DNA of 64,000 bases from an uncultured Bacteroidales bacterium (GTDB taxonomy: Bacteria; Bacteroidota; Bacteroidia; Bacteroidales; Muribaculaceae), in assembly GCA_900544535.1 (NCBI GenBank), contig UQVH01000002.1:105832-169831 (forward strand). The letters are read 5' to 3'. Each line of letters begins with the position of its first letter. The first letter of the stretch is position 1. The position numbers were made by a program, and so were the translations under genes. Shown one piece after another: positions 35,066-41,669 of this stretch. The notes under the pieces were generated by a model. It did no database searches. It saw nothing but the letters and a program-made list of their open reading frames with translations, and was not told the DNA's origin.

Positions 35066-35288
35066 AAGAAAGAAATAAAATGAGAAATTTTAAAAATGGA
35101 TGACGCCAGGTGAAACCAAGCCTGACGCCATCCGGAGAGAGCGCTCAGGCCGCGCGGGCCAAGGTGTTTATGGGGGCCTTATCTACGAACGGCCAATTGG
35201 TCGGTGTGCTTCGCACGGATTTTATTTGCGCTATGCGCGCAGCAAATATCCTCAGGCCGGATCGGCCGCTCGCTACCGCGTATTGATA
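35066..35288. other. Hairpin-dense non-coding region of the prophage
   Basis: This 223-base gap is strikingly GC-rich within an otherwise AT-rich phage and packs several inverted repeats. These are the terminator-like stem at 35098-35133, GGCCAATTGGTC near 35192-35203, GTGC-TTC-GCAC near 35205-35216, TTTGCGC paired with GCAGCAAA around 35226-35246, and GGCCG-GAT-CGGCC near 35256-35268. It has no reading frame of note. Candidate roles are transcription termination, the single-strand origin or a packaging signal; the sequence alone does not choose. Confidence 0.6.
35098..35133 (-). terminator. Terminator downstream of VP1
   Basis: In the minus-strand RNA a 13-bp stem forms with two G-U pairs (GGATGGCGTCAGG with CCTGGCGTCATCC) around a 10-base loop, followed by ATTTTTA. 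It lies between VP1 and the 100-residue/VP2/VP4 genes and may reduce read-through so that capsid protein is made in excess. Confidence 0.7.
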
Positions 35289-37544
35289 TTACTCAAGACG
35301 AGGAATGCCAAAACGAGGTATAGGACGCTTCGAAGAAACATTGAAATAGATCTGACCAATGATTTTATCAACGAGAACCATTTCGCCAGTGTCAGGATCA
35401 GGCACACGTTGAACAGTAAATACATCATTGAGGTGAGTAGGATCTATAACAGTGAAAGAGGGCCCAAGTTCAGGTTTAGAATCAAATACGCGGTTCATGA
35501 CGAAATTACGGAGCGTCTTACGGAATTGTCCGTGTACTTCATCAGTTCGTTGCATATAATCATACCATGGACGTTGATAGCCAAAAACATCCTTTTCAAT
35601 ATCGGAATTGGGGTCCTGAACCATCTGAATAGGACACACTTCACGGGCGGGAATCGGCTGCAAACCGATATGACCGAATTCGGGCGAGAAATAATCAAGT
35701 GAGTCAGTTTTCCAAAAGTGCTTAGGCATTAACTGAGAATAGTTCGGAACGGGGACAACCGAAATAAGACCGATGATAAAGCCATGTTCATCACAATACT
35801 GAGTAACGGGATGTTTGGAAGATCCGGAACCGTAAAGCTGTCCGGCATAAGATCCGAGCGGGTTATCCTGAGAATCCTGCGAGGTCTGAGTAACAGTCGT
35901 AGGCATAATGTCGATAGAGGCACCGCCAATAAATTCAGGCATAAGAAGCTCATCAAAACGGATGTCAACATCATAATGAGCTTTAATCTGATCCTTATAC
36001 TTGAACCCCTTACGGATATTGGTTTCCAACCAACGCTGAAACGCATTTACATTGCGGAAATCATTGATCGAAATACCAGAAGAAGCATAGTTAACAAGAG
36101 AACGCATGACGGTATTAGGCAACGTTTCAGAAACGTCCATACCTACAATTGTGTCTGCATCATCGGCAGTTTTAGCCATAACTTTATAAACCTGACCGGA
36201 TTCGGGGTCCTGAATAGACATTTCACCCAGAGAAGAAATACCGACAAGGGGAGCGGGCCCCATCTGGGGAGTGGGGACAGCAGTAGTGAGAAAGTCCTGC
36301 TCCCAATTACGATAATGTAACTTATAAACGTTGGTGTCTTCACCTCCAGCAGTGGTAGGGAGATACTTATTGTATTGCACTTCACCGTTAAGGACGTAAG
36401 GATTATTACGTTCATCACGATAAAATGAATTATAAATCATCTCATAGGCTCGGAAAAGATAAGCCTTAATAGGTTTTTCCTCCCAAGGTAAAGAAATATT
36501 TTCATCAATAGCGTCATAAACGGGAACAGACTCCTCAAGAGAAGATGTAACAGTAACGCCGGAAGAATCGAAAGAACAAAAAGCATTAGCCGTAGACTGC
36601 ATTACATAAGTAATGCCAATAAACATGACAAATTCTTTAGCAATCGTCTCAAGATCCTCAAAAGACGTTATCTCAATAGTCCATTCACTATCAGAAACGG
36701 GAGACATAACAACATCGACAGAAACACCGGGAGAAATAGTAAGCTCTCCATTAAAACTACCGCGAGAAGCGACACAGGGACCATCCATATAGAAGTTATT
36801 AGACGAGTGGTCAATGTCCGGCCGAGTGAAGAACGCAATAGTAGGATGAAAAACATGAGGTTTGCCAAGATCAGTTTTAACCGTAAAGGTCAATTTACGA
36901 GCGACAGAACCCTCAAGATTATAAAGAGAACCCATGAAAACACTACTACCAGCAGAATAAGAAGCAGTACCGGAAAAAGACGGAGAAACGACAACAGAGT
37001 CTGAGACCGGAACGGAAATATTACTAATACCATCAAGAGATAAACCCGGTACAAATATAGGCTTATTGTCAACATCACTTAAAAGGACTCCATGTCCAAA
37101 ACTAGTAGGAGTAACTAACGAAGATCCATAATCACCGACAAGAGTCGTAGGCACACCGAGATAATCGCCGAGAGAACCGGTAGCAAACATATCTTTATTA
37201 CGGGCATTCTGAGGAGAAATAAAAGGAGGCACAGTCTGTTTAGAGTTAGTACCGTAAGACTTCATCCCGTAATGATCCATCCAATCATCATAGAGGGCAC
37301 GGTTACGTACATAAAAATAATGTATATCAGCGCGCATACGAGTCTGAAGAGGGAATGCGGTAGGCATAAAACGAAGACCGAAAGTAGTATCGATCTTAAA
37401 ATGATCACCGGGAAGAACTTCACCGACAAAGCAAGGATAAATGCCTCCAAAATTGAAGGTCATATTATTCTGATAGGAAAGATCAAAGGTATTACGACCA
37501 ACTTTATTATTTGGTCCGCCATCTTTTCCAAATGGATTTGCCAT
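35289..37544 (-). CDS. Microvirus major capsid protein VP1
   Basis: A 751-residue capsid protein of the microvirus F-protein type, expected to build a T=1 shell of 60 copies. The N-terminus NTFDLSYQNNMTFNFGGIYP with EVLPGDHF, the central LPTTAGGE region, and the C-terminal CDEHGFIIGLISVVP and HFWKTDSLDYFSPEFGHIGL are conserved landmarks. It is longer than phiX174 F (about 430) and gokushovirus capsids (about 550), consistent with the large capsid proteins of Alpavirinae. The extra length probably forms surface loops (about 150-350). Confidence 0.95.
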   Translation of the reverse strand: MANPFGKDGGPNNKVGRNTFDLSYQNNMTFNFGGIYPCFVGEVLPGDHFKIDTTFGLRFMPTAFPLQTRMRADIHYFYVRNRALYDDWMDHYGMKSYGTNSKQTVPPFISPQNARNKDMFATGSLGDYLGVPTTLVGDYGSSLVTPTSFGHGVLLSDVDNKPIFVPGLSLDGISNISVPVSDSVVVSPSFSGTASYSAGSSVFMGSLYNLEGSVARKLTFTVKTDLGKPHVFHPTIAFFTRPDIDHSSNNFYMDGPCVASRGSFNGELTISPGVSVDVVMSPVSDSEWTIEITSFEDLETIAKEFVMFIGITYVMQSTANAFCSFDSSGVTVTSSLEESVPVYDAIDENISLPWEEKPIKAYLFRAYEMIYNSFYRDERNNPYVLNGEVQYNKYLPTTAGGEDTNVYKLHYRNWEQDFLTTAVPTPQMGPAPLVGISSLGEMSIQDPESGQVYKVMAKTADDADTIVGMDVSETLPNTVMRSLVNYASSGISINDFRNVNAFQRWLETNIRKGFKYKDQIKAHYDVDIRFDELLMPEFIGGASIDIMPTTVTQTSQDSQDNPLGSYAGQLYGSGSSKHPVTQYCDEHGFIIGLISVVPVPNYSQLMPKHFWKTDSLDYFSPEFGHIGLQPIPAREVCPIQMVQDPNSDIEKDVFGYQRPWYDYMQRTDEVHGQFRKTLRNFVMNRVFDSKPELGPSFTVIDPTHLNDVFTVQRVPDPDTGEMVLVDKIIGQIYFNVSSKRPIPRFGIPRLE

Positions 37545-37555
37545 AATACAAATAT

Positions 37556-37654
37556 TTACAGATTAGACAATGAATCAGCTCCAAGGCAACCAAGAAGAGC
37601 CGAAGCGATAGCAATAACAAATTCAAGGACTTTTCGAAACACACTTTTTTTCAT
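37556..37654 (-). CDS. 32-residue single-pass membrane peptide (smalltalk-like)
   Basis: An ATG at 37654 overlaps the M15 peptidase stop as ATGA and opens a 32-codon frame ending at 37556, 11 bases before VP1. The peptide has a basic N-terminus (MKKSVFRKVLEF), a hydrophobic helix (VIAIASALLGCLGA) and a short polar tail. Size, charge pattern and location beside a cell-wall peptidase resemble the tiny smalltalk proteins annotated near amidase genes in Bacteroides. A holin-like or lysis-assisting role is inference. It is easily missed because of its length. Confidence 0.65.
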   Translation of the reverse strand: MKKSVFRKVLEFVIAIASALLGCLGADSLSNL

Positions 37655-38154
37655 AATGCAACGTGAATAAATGTTTTGTAATCAATTAACTCCACGTGAG
37701 GGAGTTCAGATAAAATATTAAATAACGTCTGATGATAACCGGGAGCAGTGGAAACATCGGCAGCGCGTCCGGTCAAATGATAGGAAGTGGGAACACCTCC
37801 GACAAGACGGTTGAGAGCCTGAGAGCGATAACCGGAAGACACGTAAATAGGTCGACCGAGATCACGTCGGGCGGGATCAAGTACACGGGTCACAAGGTTG
37901 CAAATATTGGCATAGATAGGACCGGAGGGATTAAGAGTCAAGCCATGTTTTACAGCCGTGGGAGAAGTCAAAAACTCTTGAAGAGTAAAGTACGTGCCTA
38001 TTTTTTCGGGAAGAGTGCCGGAAAGGGTTTCAACCTGGGCAATAACATCCTGAATAATAGAGCGAACACCAGGGGACAAGTCATCATCCATCAACTTATG
38101 AAGTGTGGAAGAGATCTTTGTCAATGCGAAAATCTGTTGTTTACTTAGAGACAT
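37651..38154 (-). CDS. Phage M15-family peptidoglycan peptidase
   Basis: A 167-residue protein with a helical N-terminal region (1-60) and a C-terminal M15 (D-Ala-D-Ala carboxypeptidase-like) zinc peptidase domain. The domain shows SGYRS (107-111), zinc-ligand motif HLTGRAAD (H126, D133) and terminal FIHVAL with H164. In M15 phage enzymes these residues cut peptide cross-links in peptidoglycan. It likely acts as endolysin, or in entry if packaged. It overlaps the upstream small gene by 14 bases and the membrane peptide gene by 4 bases. Confidence 0.87.
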   Translation of the reverse strand: MSLSKQQIFALTKISSTLHKLMDDDLSPGVRSIIQDVIAQVETLSGTLPEKIGTYFTLQEFLTSPTAVKHGLTLNPSGPIYANICNLVTRVLDPARRDLGRPIYVSSGYRSQALNRLVGGVPTSYHLTGRAADVSTAPGYHQTLFNILSELPHVELIDYKTFIHVAL

Positions 38155-38356
38155 GGCGAAGTTCTGTCAAGCGAAATTCAACATCCTTTAAAATCTTATT
38201 ATACTCAGTACGAGCAATAGGACCCAAAACATGTCCATAATCTCGAAGAAGATTAGAAACACGAGATCTTAAAGCCTTAAGATTTTCAATCATTAGATCA
38301 CGATCACCTGAGAAACAAGGGACAAGAGTCCTCTCAAATTTAGTTTTCTTAGCCAT
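38141..38356 (-). CDS. Small prophage protein, 71 residues, unknown
   Basis: A 71-residue highly charged, probably helical protein (MAKKTKFERTLVPCFSGD...). It is the first gene downstream of the candidate phage promoter. I chose the ATG at 38356 because the upstream in-frame ATG (38395) would place the promoter -7 box and part of the attachment-site flank within the coding region. The 3' end overlaps the M15 gene by 14 bases. No domain is recognised; as a lead gene it could be regulatory or DNA-binding. Confidence 0.65.
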   Translation of the reverse strand: MAKKTKFERTLVPCFSGDRDLMIENLKALRSRVSNLLRDYGHVLGPIARTEYNKILKDVEFRLTELRHVSK

Positions 38357-38380
38357 AGCAATTATTTTTAAATGACAATG

Positions 38381-38412
38381 CAAAGGTAATGCCACTTTTG
38401 CTCATAATCACT
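38381..38412 (-). promoter_or_regulatory. Candidate lead promoter of the prophage, overlapping the right att site
   Basis: On the minus strand TACCTTTG (38388-38381) matches the -7 consensus, 25 bases before the 71-residue gene. The -33 position falls in the dif central region (TAGTGA on this strand), where only a partial GTG match exists. XerC binding would overlap the promoter. Confidence 0.5.
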
Positions 38413-38424
38413 ATTATGTTAAAT
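38397..38424 (+). other. dif: Right prophage attachment site, retaining an intact dif
   Basis: XerC arm TTTGCTCATAA (38397-38407), central TCACTA (38408-38413), XerD arm TTATGTTAAAT (38414-38424). The XerD arm is identical to that of E. coli dif, and the XerC arm shares its CATAA end. The central region is identical to the left site. Strand exchange would rebuild a chromosomal dif from the left XerC arm and this XerD arm. Confidence 0.88.
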
Positions 38425-38531
38425 AGATGCACGCGGAGTTTTTATTTTGTGATGTGTCTACTCTATCGTGGATTCCGAATGGACCGAATTTCCGCGTGAT
38501 TTTTTGTCTATTTGTTTGTCAGGCCAATTGC

Positions 38532-38579
38532 AAAAAGAAATAAGCTTACTCGCGGTGACCGGCAAGCCTATTTCTTTTT
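38532..38579 (-). terminator. Terminator at the end of topB
   Basis: AAAAAGAAATA (38532-38542) and TATTTCTTTTT (38569-38579) form an 11-bp inverted repeat, with further pairing of AAGC and GCTT inside. It overlaps the topB stop codon and gives a T-run on both strands, so it can work in both directions between topB and the dif region. Confidence 0.7.
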
Positions 38580-40631
38580 GGCTAAAAGTTTTTTGAGCTT
38601 GGCCGGTGTGAGCGTTTCCGGATATTCAGTAAAATTCAAGCGCAATGTACAGCCTTCTCGATAGCGGCTGCACCCGAATGCGGTGTTTCCTTTTATCAGA
38701 TTTCCCTGTTTGCACAACGGGCATTCAATCTGCTCAAATTTGCGTACACTTGGTGTACGTGGTTTGCGAGGTTTTCCATCATCCGCGGCTTTTTCCATCT
38801 CACCTGAATCATCACCCGATTTGCCTTTTCCGGCACTTGCTTCTATTTGGATTTTGGGCCGCGCGTTGTCGCTTAAGACGCTGATAACGATCTGATTTAT
38901 CAATGCTTTAAGTTCATCAATAAATTCTGTTGCCGAATATTCCCCACGTTCAATCCGACGTAACTTATTTTCCCACAAGCCAGTAAGCTTAGCACTTTTT
39001 AGCAATTCCTCATTGATAGTTTCAATCAGGTCAATTCCGGCTTGAGATGCCATTATCGACTTTCGGTTGCGATATATGTATTTTCGTTTGAACAAAGTCT
39101 CGATTATAGCGGCACGGGTTGACGGTCGTCCTATTCCGTTTTCTTTCATTGCTTCGCGCAGAGCTTCATCATCAACAGTTTTACCGGCCGACTCCATGGC
39201 GCGCAATAATGTACCTTCAGTATAATATTTCGGAGGCTGAGTAGTTTTCTGTTGCAGAGCCGGCTCGTGCGGGCCGCTCTCCCCTACTCTGAATTCCGGT
39301 AAAATACGGTCGTCCGAAGAATCGTCTTTTGATTCTTCGACCTGAGTGCCCTCATACAATTTTCGCCATCCTGCATCTTCGATAACTTTTCCAGTTGCCT
39401 TAAATCCATGTTTTCCAACGGTTGCGCTGACCGTAGTACTCAGAAAACGGCAGTCAGGATAAAATGCAGCGATAAAGCGAAGTGCTATCAAGTGATACAG
39501 CTGTCGCTCATTGCCGATCAATACTGCGGGCGACTGCCCTGTGGGAATAATCGCATGGTGATCTGTTACTTTGGAGTTGTCAAACACTTTCTTGCTCTTT
39601 GGCAATTTTGATGACAGCAACGATTCCGTCAGAACACTATATGGTGTCATATTTCGCAAGATACCAGGCACTTTAGGATAAATATCTTCGGACAGATATG
39701 TGGTGTCGACACGCGGATATGTAGTGACCTTTTTTTCGTAGAGTGACTGAATCAGACGAAGGGTTTCATCTGCTGTCCATCCCCATTTTTTATTGCATTC
39801 AACCTGAAGAGATGTAAGGTCGAAGAGCCGAGGAGGTGCCTCACGCCCCTTTTTCTCCTGAATATCATTGATAATCAACGGAAGTTCTCTGATCTCCTGC
39901 AATGTAGCAGAGGCTTCATCAGGCGAATGAAAGCGTCCGGCGGTAGCGTTGAACGTAGCCCCACGATAGATCGTCTTGAGTTCCCAATAATCTTCCGGTT
40001 TGAAGTTCTGAATTTCGAAATGGCGTTGAACAATCAGAGCTAATGTAGGAGTCTGGACACGTCCGATCGATAGTACATTGCCCGGAGAAGAATATTTCAG
40101 AGAATAGAGACGAGTTCCGTTCATGCCAAGCAGCCAGTCGCCGATTGCTCTTGACAGACCGGCATGGTATAGATTGTTGAAATCCGACTCCGGTTTAAGA
40201 TTGGAGAATCCCTCACGGATAGCATCATCCGTCAGCGAAGAGATCCACAACCGCTTGACCGGACATTTGATCGAGGCTTTCTGCATCACCCAACGCTGGA
40301 TCAGTTCGCCTTCCTGCCCTGCATCACCGCAGTTGATGACTTCGTCAGCTTCGGCGATAAGATTTTCAATAACGCGGAACTGGCGTTCGATGCCGGCGTC
40401 GTTTATCACTTTGATTCCGAAGCGTGCAGGGATCATAGGAAGCATTCCGAGTGACCATCTCTTCCATCTTTCCTCATAATCGCCGGGTTCTTTGAGGGTA
40501 CACAAATGGCCGAAGGTCCAGGTCACCTTATAGTTCCCTCCTTCAAAGTATCCCTCACGGCGAATATTGGCGCCGAGGATAGCGGCTATGTCTTTTGCTA
40601 CACTTGGTTTCTCAGTAATACAAAGTATCAT
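38568..40631 (-). CDS. topB: DNA topoisomerase III
   Basis: A 687-residue type IA topoisomerase. The TOPRIM domain starts with ITEKPSVAKDIA and has the metal motif DAGQEGE (103-109). The catalytic tyrosine is Y305 in TTYPRVDTTY. The SIGRVQTPTLALI motif and a C-terminal four-cysteine zinc ribbon (CPLCKQGNLI...FGCSRYREGC) are present. It decatenates single-stranded regions and is a full-length chromosomal-type gene. Its start overlaps the stop of the secreted-protein gene upstream (ATGA), and it lies next to dif. Confidence 0.95.
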   Translation of the reverse strand: MILCITEKPSVAKDIAAILGANIRREGYFEGGNYKVTWTFGHLCTLKEPGDYEERWKRWSLGMLPMIPARFGIKVINDAGIERQFRVIENLIAEADEVINCGDAGQEGELIQRWVMQKASIKCPVKRLWISSLTDDAIREGFSNLKPESDFNNLYHAGLSRAIGDWLLGMNGTRLYSLKYSSPGNVLSIGRVQTPTLALIVQRHFEIQNFKPEDYWELKTIYRGATFNATAGRFHSPDEASATLQEIRELPLIINDIQEKKGREAPPRLFDLTSLQVECNKKWGWTADETLRLIQSLYEKKVTTYPRVDTTYLSEDIYPKVPGILRNMTPYSVLTESLLSSKLPKSKKVFDNSKVTDHHAIIPTGQSPAVLIGNERQLYHLIALRFIAAFYPDCRFLSTTVSATVGKHGFKATGKVIEDAGWRKLYEGTQVEESKDDSSDDRILPEFRVGESGPHEPALQQKTTQPPKYYTEGTLLRAMESAGKTVDDEALREAMKENGIGRPSTRAAIIETLFKRKYIYRNRKSIMASQAGIDLIETINEELLKSAKLTGLWENKLRRIERGEYSATEFIDELKALINQIVISVLSDNARPKIQIEASAGKGKSGDDSGEMEKAADDGKPRKPRTPSVRKFEQIECPLCKQGNLIKGNTAFGCSRYREGCTLRLNFTEYPETLTPAKLKKLLAKKK

Positions 40632-41038
40632 TTATGATGCGATGCTCTCTTCTTGACGGTGGTTGTGGACGGTCCATGTACTGTCATGAAAAGAAACTGG
40701 AACTCATCGGTATTTTTCAATACGGGGAAGTCAATTTCAACCGGAATCTGTCCGTCATCCTCCCACTGGAAATAGCGTTGAAAATCCACTCCGTCAATAT
40801 CGGTAGATGTCACAGCAGATCCTGTGTCAGTAAGGCTTACTCCATCAATCCGGTTTGAGGTGTGAGGTCTGCCGACAAGTTTGCCGTAAACACGTGTAAG
40901 ATCCGCGCGGTAGTCAATGCTATCCACTCGGAATGACAACGTATTATCCGATGCCGAATCGTAATTCCTGACAATTTTAGCTTCTGAAAAAAAGCTCATG
41001 GCAGCCATGAGTGCCACCGGAAGAATGAATCTTTTCAT
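40628..41038 (-). CDS. Secreted protein of unknown function, 136 residues
   Basis: The ATG at 41038 gives a clean signal peptide (MKRFILPVALMAAMSFFSEAK), so I prefer it to the ATG 45 bases upstream. The mature part of about 115 residues is beta-rich, with many Asp and Ser residues and a basic tail (VKKRASHHK). No domain is recognised. It overlaps topB by four bases, an unexpected pairing of an exported protein with a topoisomerase that probably reflects transcription rather than function. Confidence 0.65.
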   Translation of the reverse strand: MKRFILPVALMAAMSFFSEAKIVRNYDSASDNTLSFRVDSIDYRADLTRVYGKLVGRPHTSNRIDGVSLTDTGSAVTSTDIDGVDFQRYFQWEDDGQIPVEIDFPVLKNTDEFQFLFMTVHGPSTTTVKKRASHHK

Positions 41039-41097
41039 GATGAATGGTAGTGCAAATTTAATGAGAATTATTTGTTCTGACAACCGTTTCCTCTATC

Positions 41098-41598
41098 TTA
41101 GTCACCTGTAAGGTATGTCTGCAAACAGCGGATCGTAGGATTGATCGAAATGATTTTCCCCTGAGGATTAATAAGATAAGATGAAAAGCCATGATTAAGA
41201 CGATAGTCTGCCGCAAGATTTTTCATTTTCGCATCTGTTATATGAAACTGAGTACTTGACACCAGATTGTCTTTCCTAACGACTTCCTTGAAAAATCCGG
41301 GATCGGCATCGGTATTGACTGAAAGTATGGTAAACGGTTTGTTATAAGTTTTGCCTCTGAAATAGCGGTCATACTCGCCGGCGGCTATGCGGGAGACAGC
41401 ATTTTCACTATCCCAAAAGTTGACAAGGACATATTTACCTCTTAATTGGCTCAACGAGACTTCGACCGAATCATTGGCAAGCAATTCTATTTCAGGAGCT
41501 GTAAAACCTGTCTCAGCCTTTATAACACGCTCCGAGTAAGCGGATATAAGCAAAACTATCGCTGCAAAAAAGGCTATATAACTAAGAATCTTTTTCAT
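41098..41598 (-). CDS. TlpA/thioredoxin-fold protein lacking the catalytic cysteines
   Basis: A 166-residue protein with an N-terminal membrane anchor or signal (about 3-21) and a thioredoxin-like fold: VSLSQLRGKYVLVNFWDSENA, then FTILSVNTDADPGFF and SSYLINPQGKIISINP. At the usual WCxxC position it reads WDSENA, and the only mature cysteine is near the C-terminus, so it cannot be a classic disulfide oxidoreductase. A structural, binding or regulatory role is more likely. It follows tamL; a terminator-like hairpin directly abuts its start codon. Confidence 0.75.
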   Translation of the reverse strand: MKKILSYIAFFAAIVLLISAYSERVIKAETGFTAPEIELLANDSVEVSLSQLRGKYVLVNFWDSENAVSRIAAGEYDRYFRGKTYNKPFTILSVNTDADPGFFKEVVRKDNLVSSTQFHITDAKMKNLAADYRLNHGFSSYLINPQGKIISINPTIRCLQTYLTGD

Positions 41599-41603
41599 AA
41601 AAA

Positions 41604-41642
41604 GAGTTTGAATGTCCTTAATTATAAAGACAATTCAAACTC
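41604..41642 (-). terminator. Terminator hairpin ending at the next gene's start codon
   Basis: GAGTTTGAATTGTC and GACATTCAAACTC on the minus strand form a 13-bp stem with one bulge, followed by TTTTT and then immediately the ATG of the thioredoxin-fold gene at 41598. It begins 27 bases after the tamL stop. Confidence 0.7.
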
Positions 41643-41669
41643 TCAAAAGTTTTCGTGCAGTCTGAAAGA

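Larger units (their letters stand above)
32014..38407. mobile_element. Integrated Microviridae prophage (Alpavirinae/BMV-like), about 6.39 kb
   Basis: Between the two dif-like sites lies a complete single-stranded DNA phage genome whose circular form would be about 6,394 bases. All genes are on the minus strand. In transcription order they encode a 71-residue protein, an M15 peptidase, a 32-residue membrane peptide, VP1 capsid protein, a 100-residue protein, VP2 pilot protein and VP4 replication initiator. No integrase is encoded, as expected for a phage that uses host XerC/XerD at dif. All core genes are intact, so it may be inducible. Temperate microviruses at dif are known in Bacteroidetes; this member and its small genes may be new. 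Confidence 0.93.

Noticed and set aside
32003..38424. Interpretation of the element as a plasmid or defective phage remnant
   Set aside because: VP1, VP2 and VP4 are all full length and both att sites are present, so an intact microvirus prophage explains the region better.
38430..38498. CACGCGGA and TCCGCGTG inverted repeat next to dif
   Set aside because: Only 8 bp with a loop of more than 50 bases. A T-run follows, but the stem is too weak and distant to call a terminator; no other role is supported.
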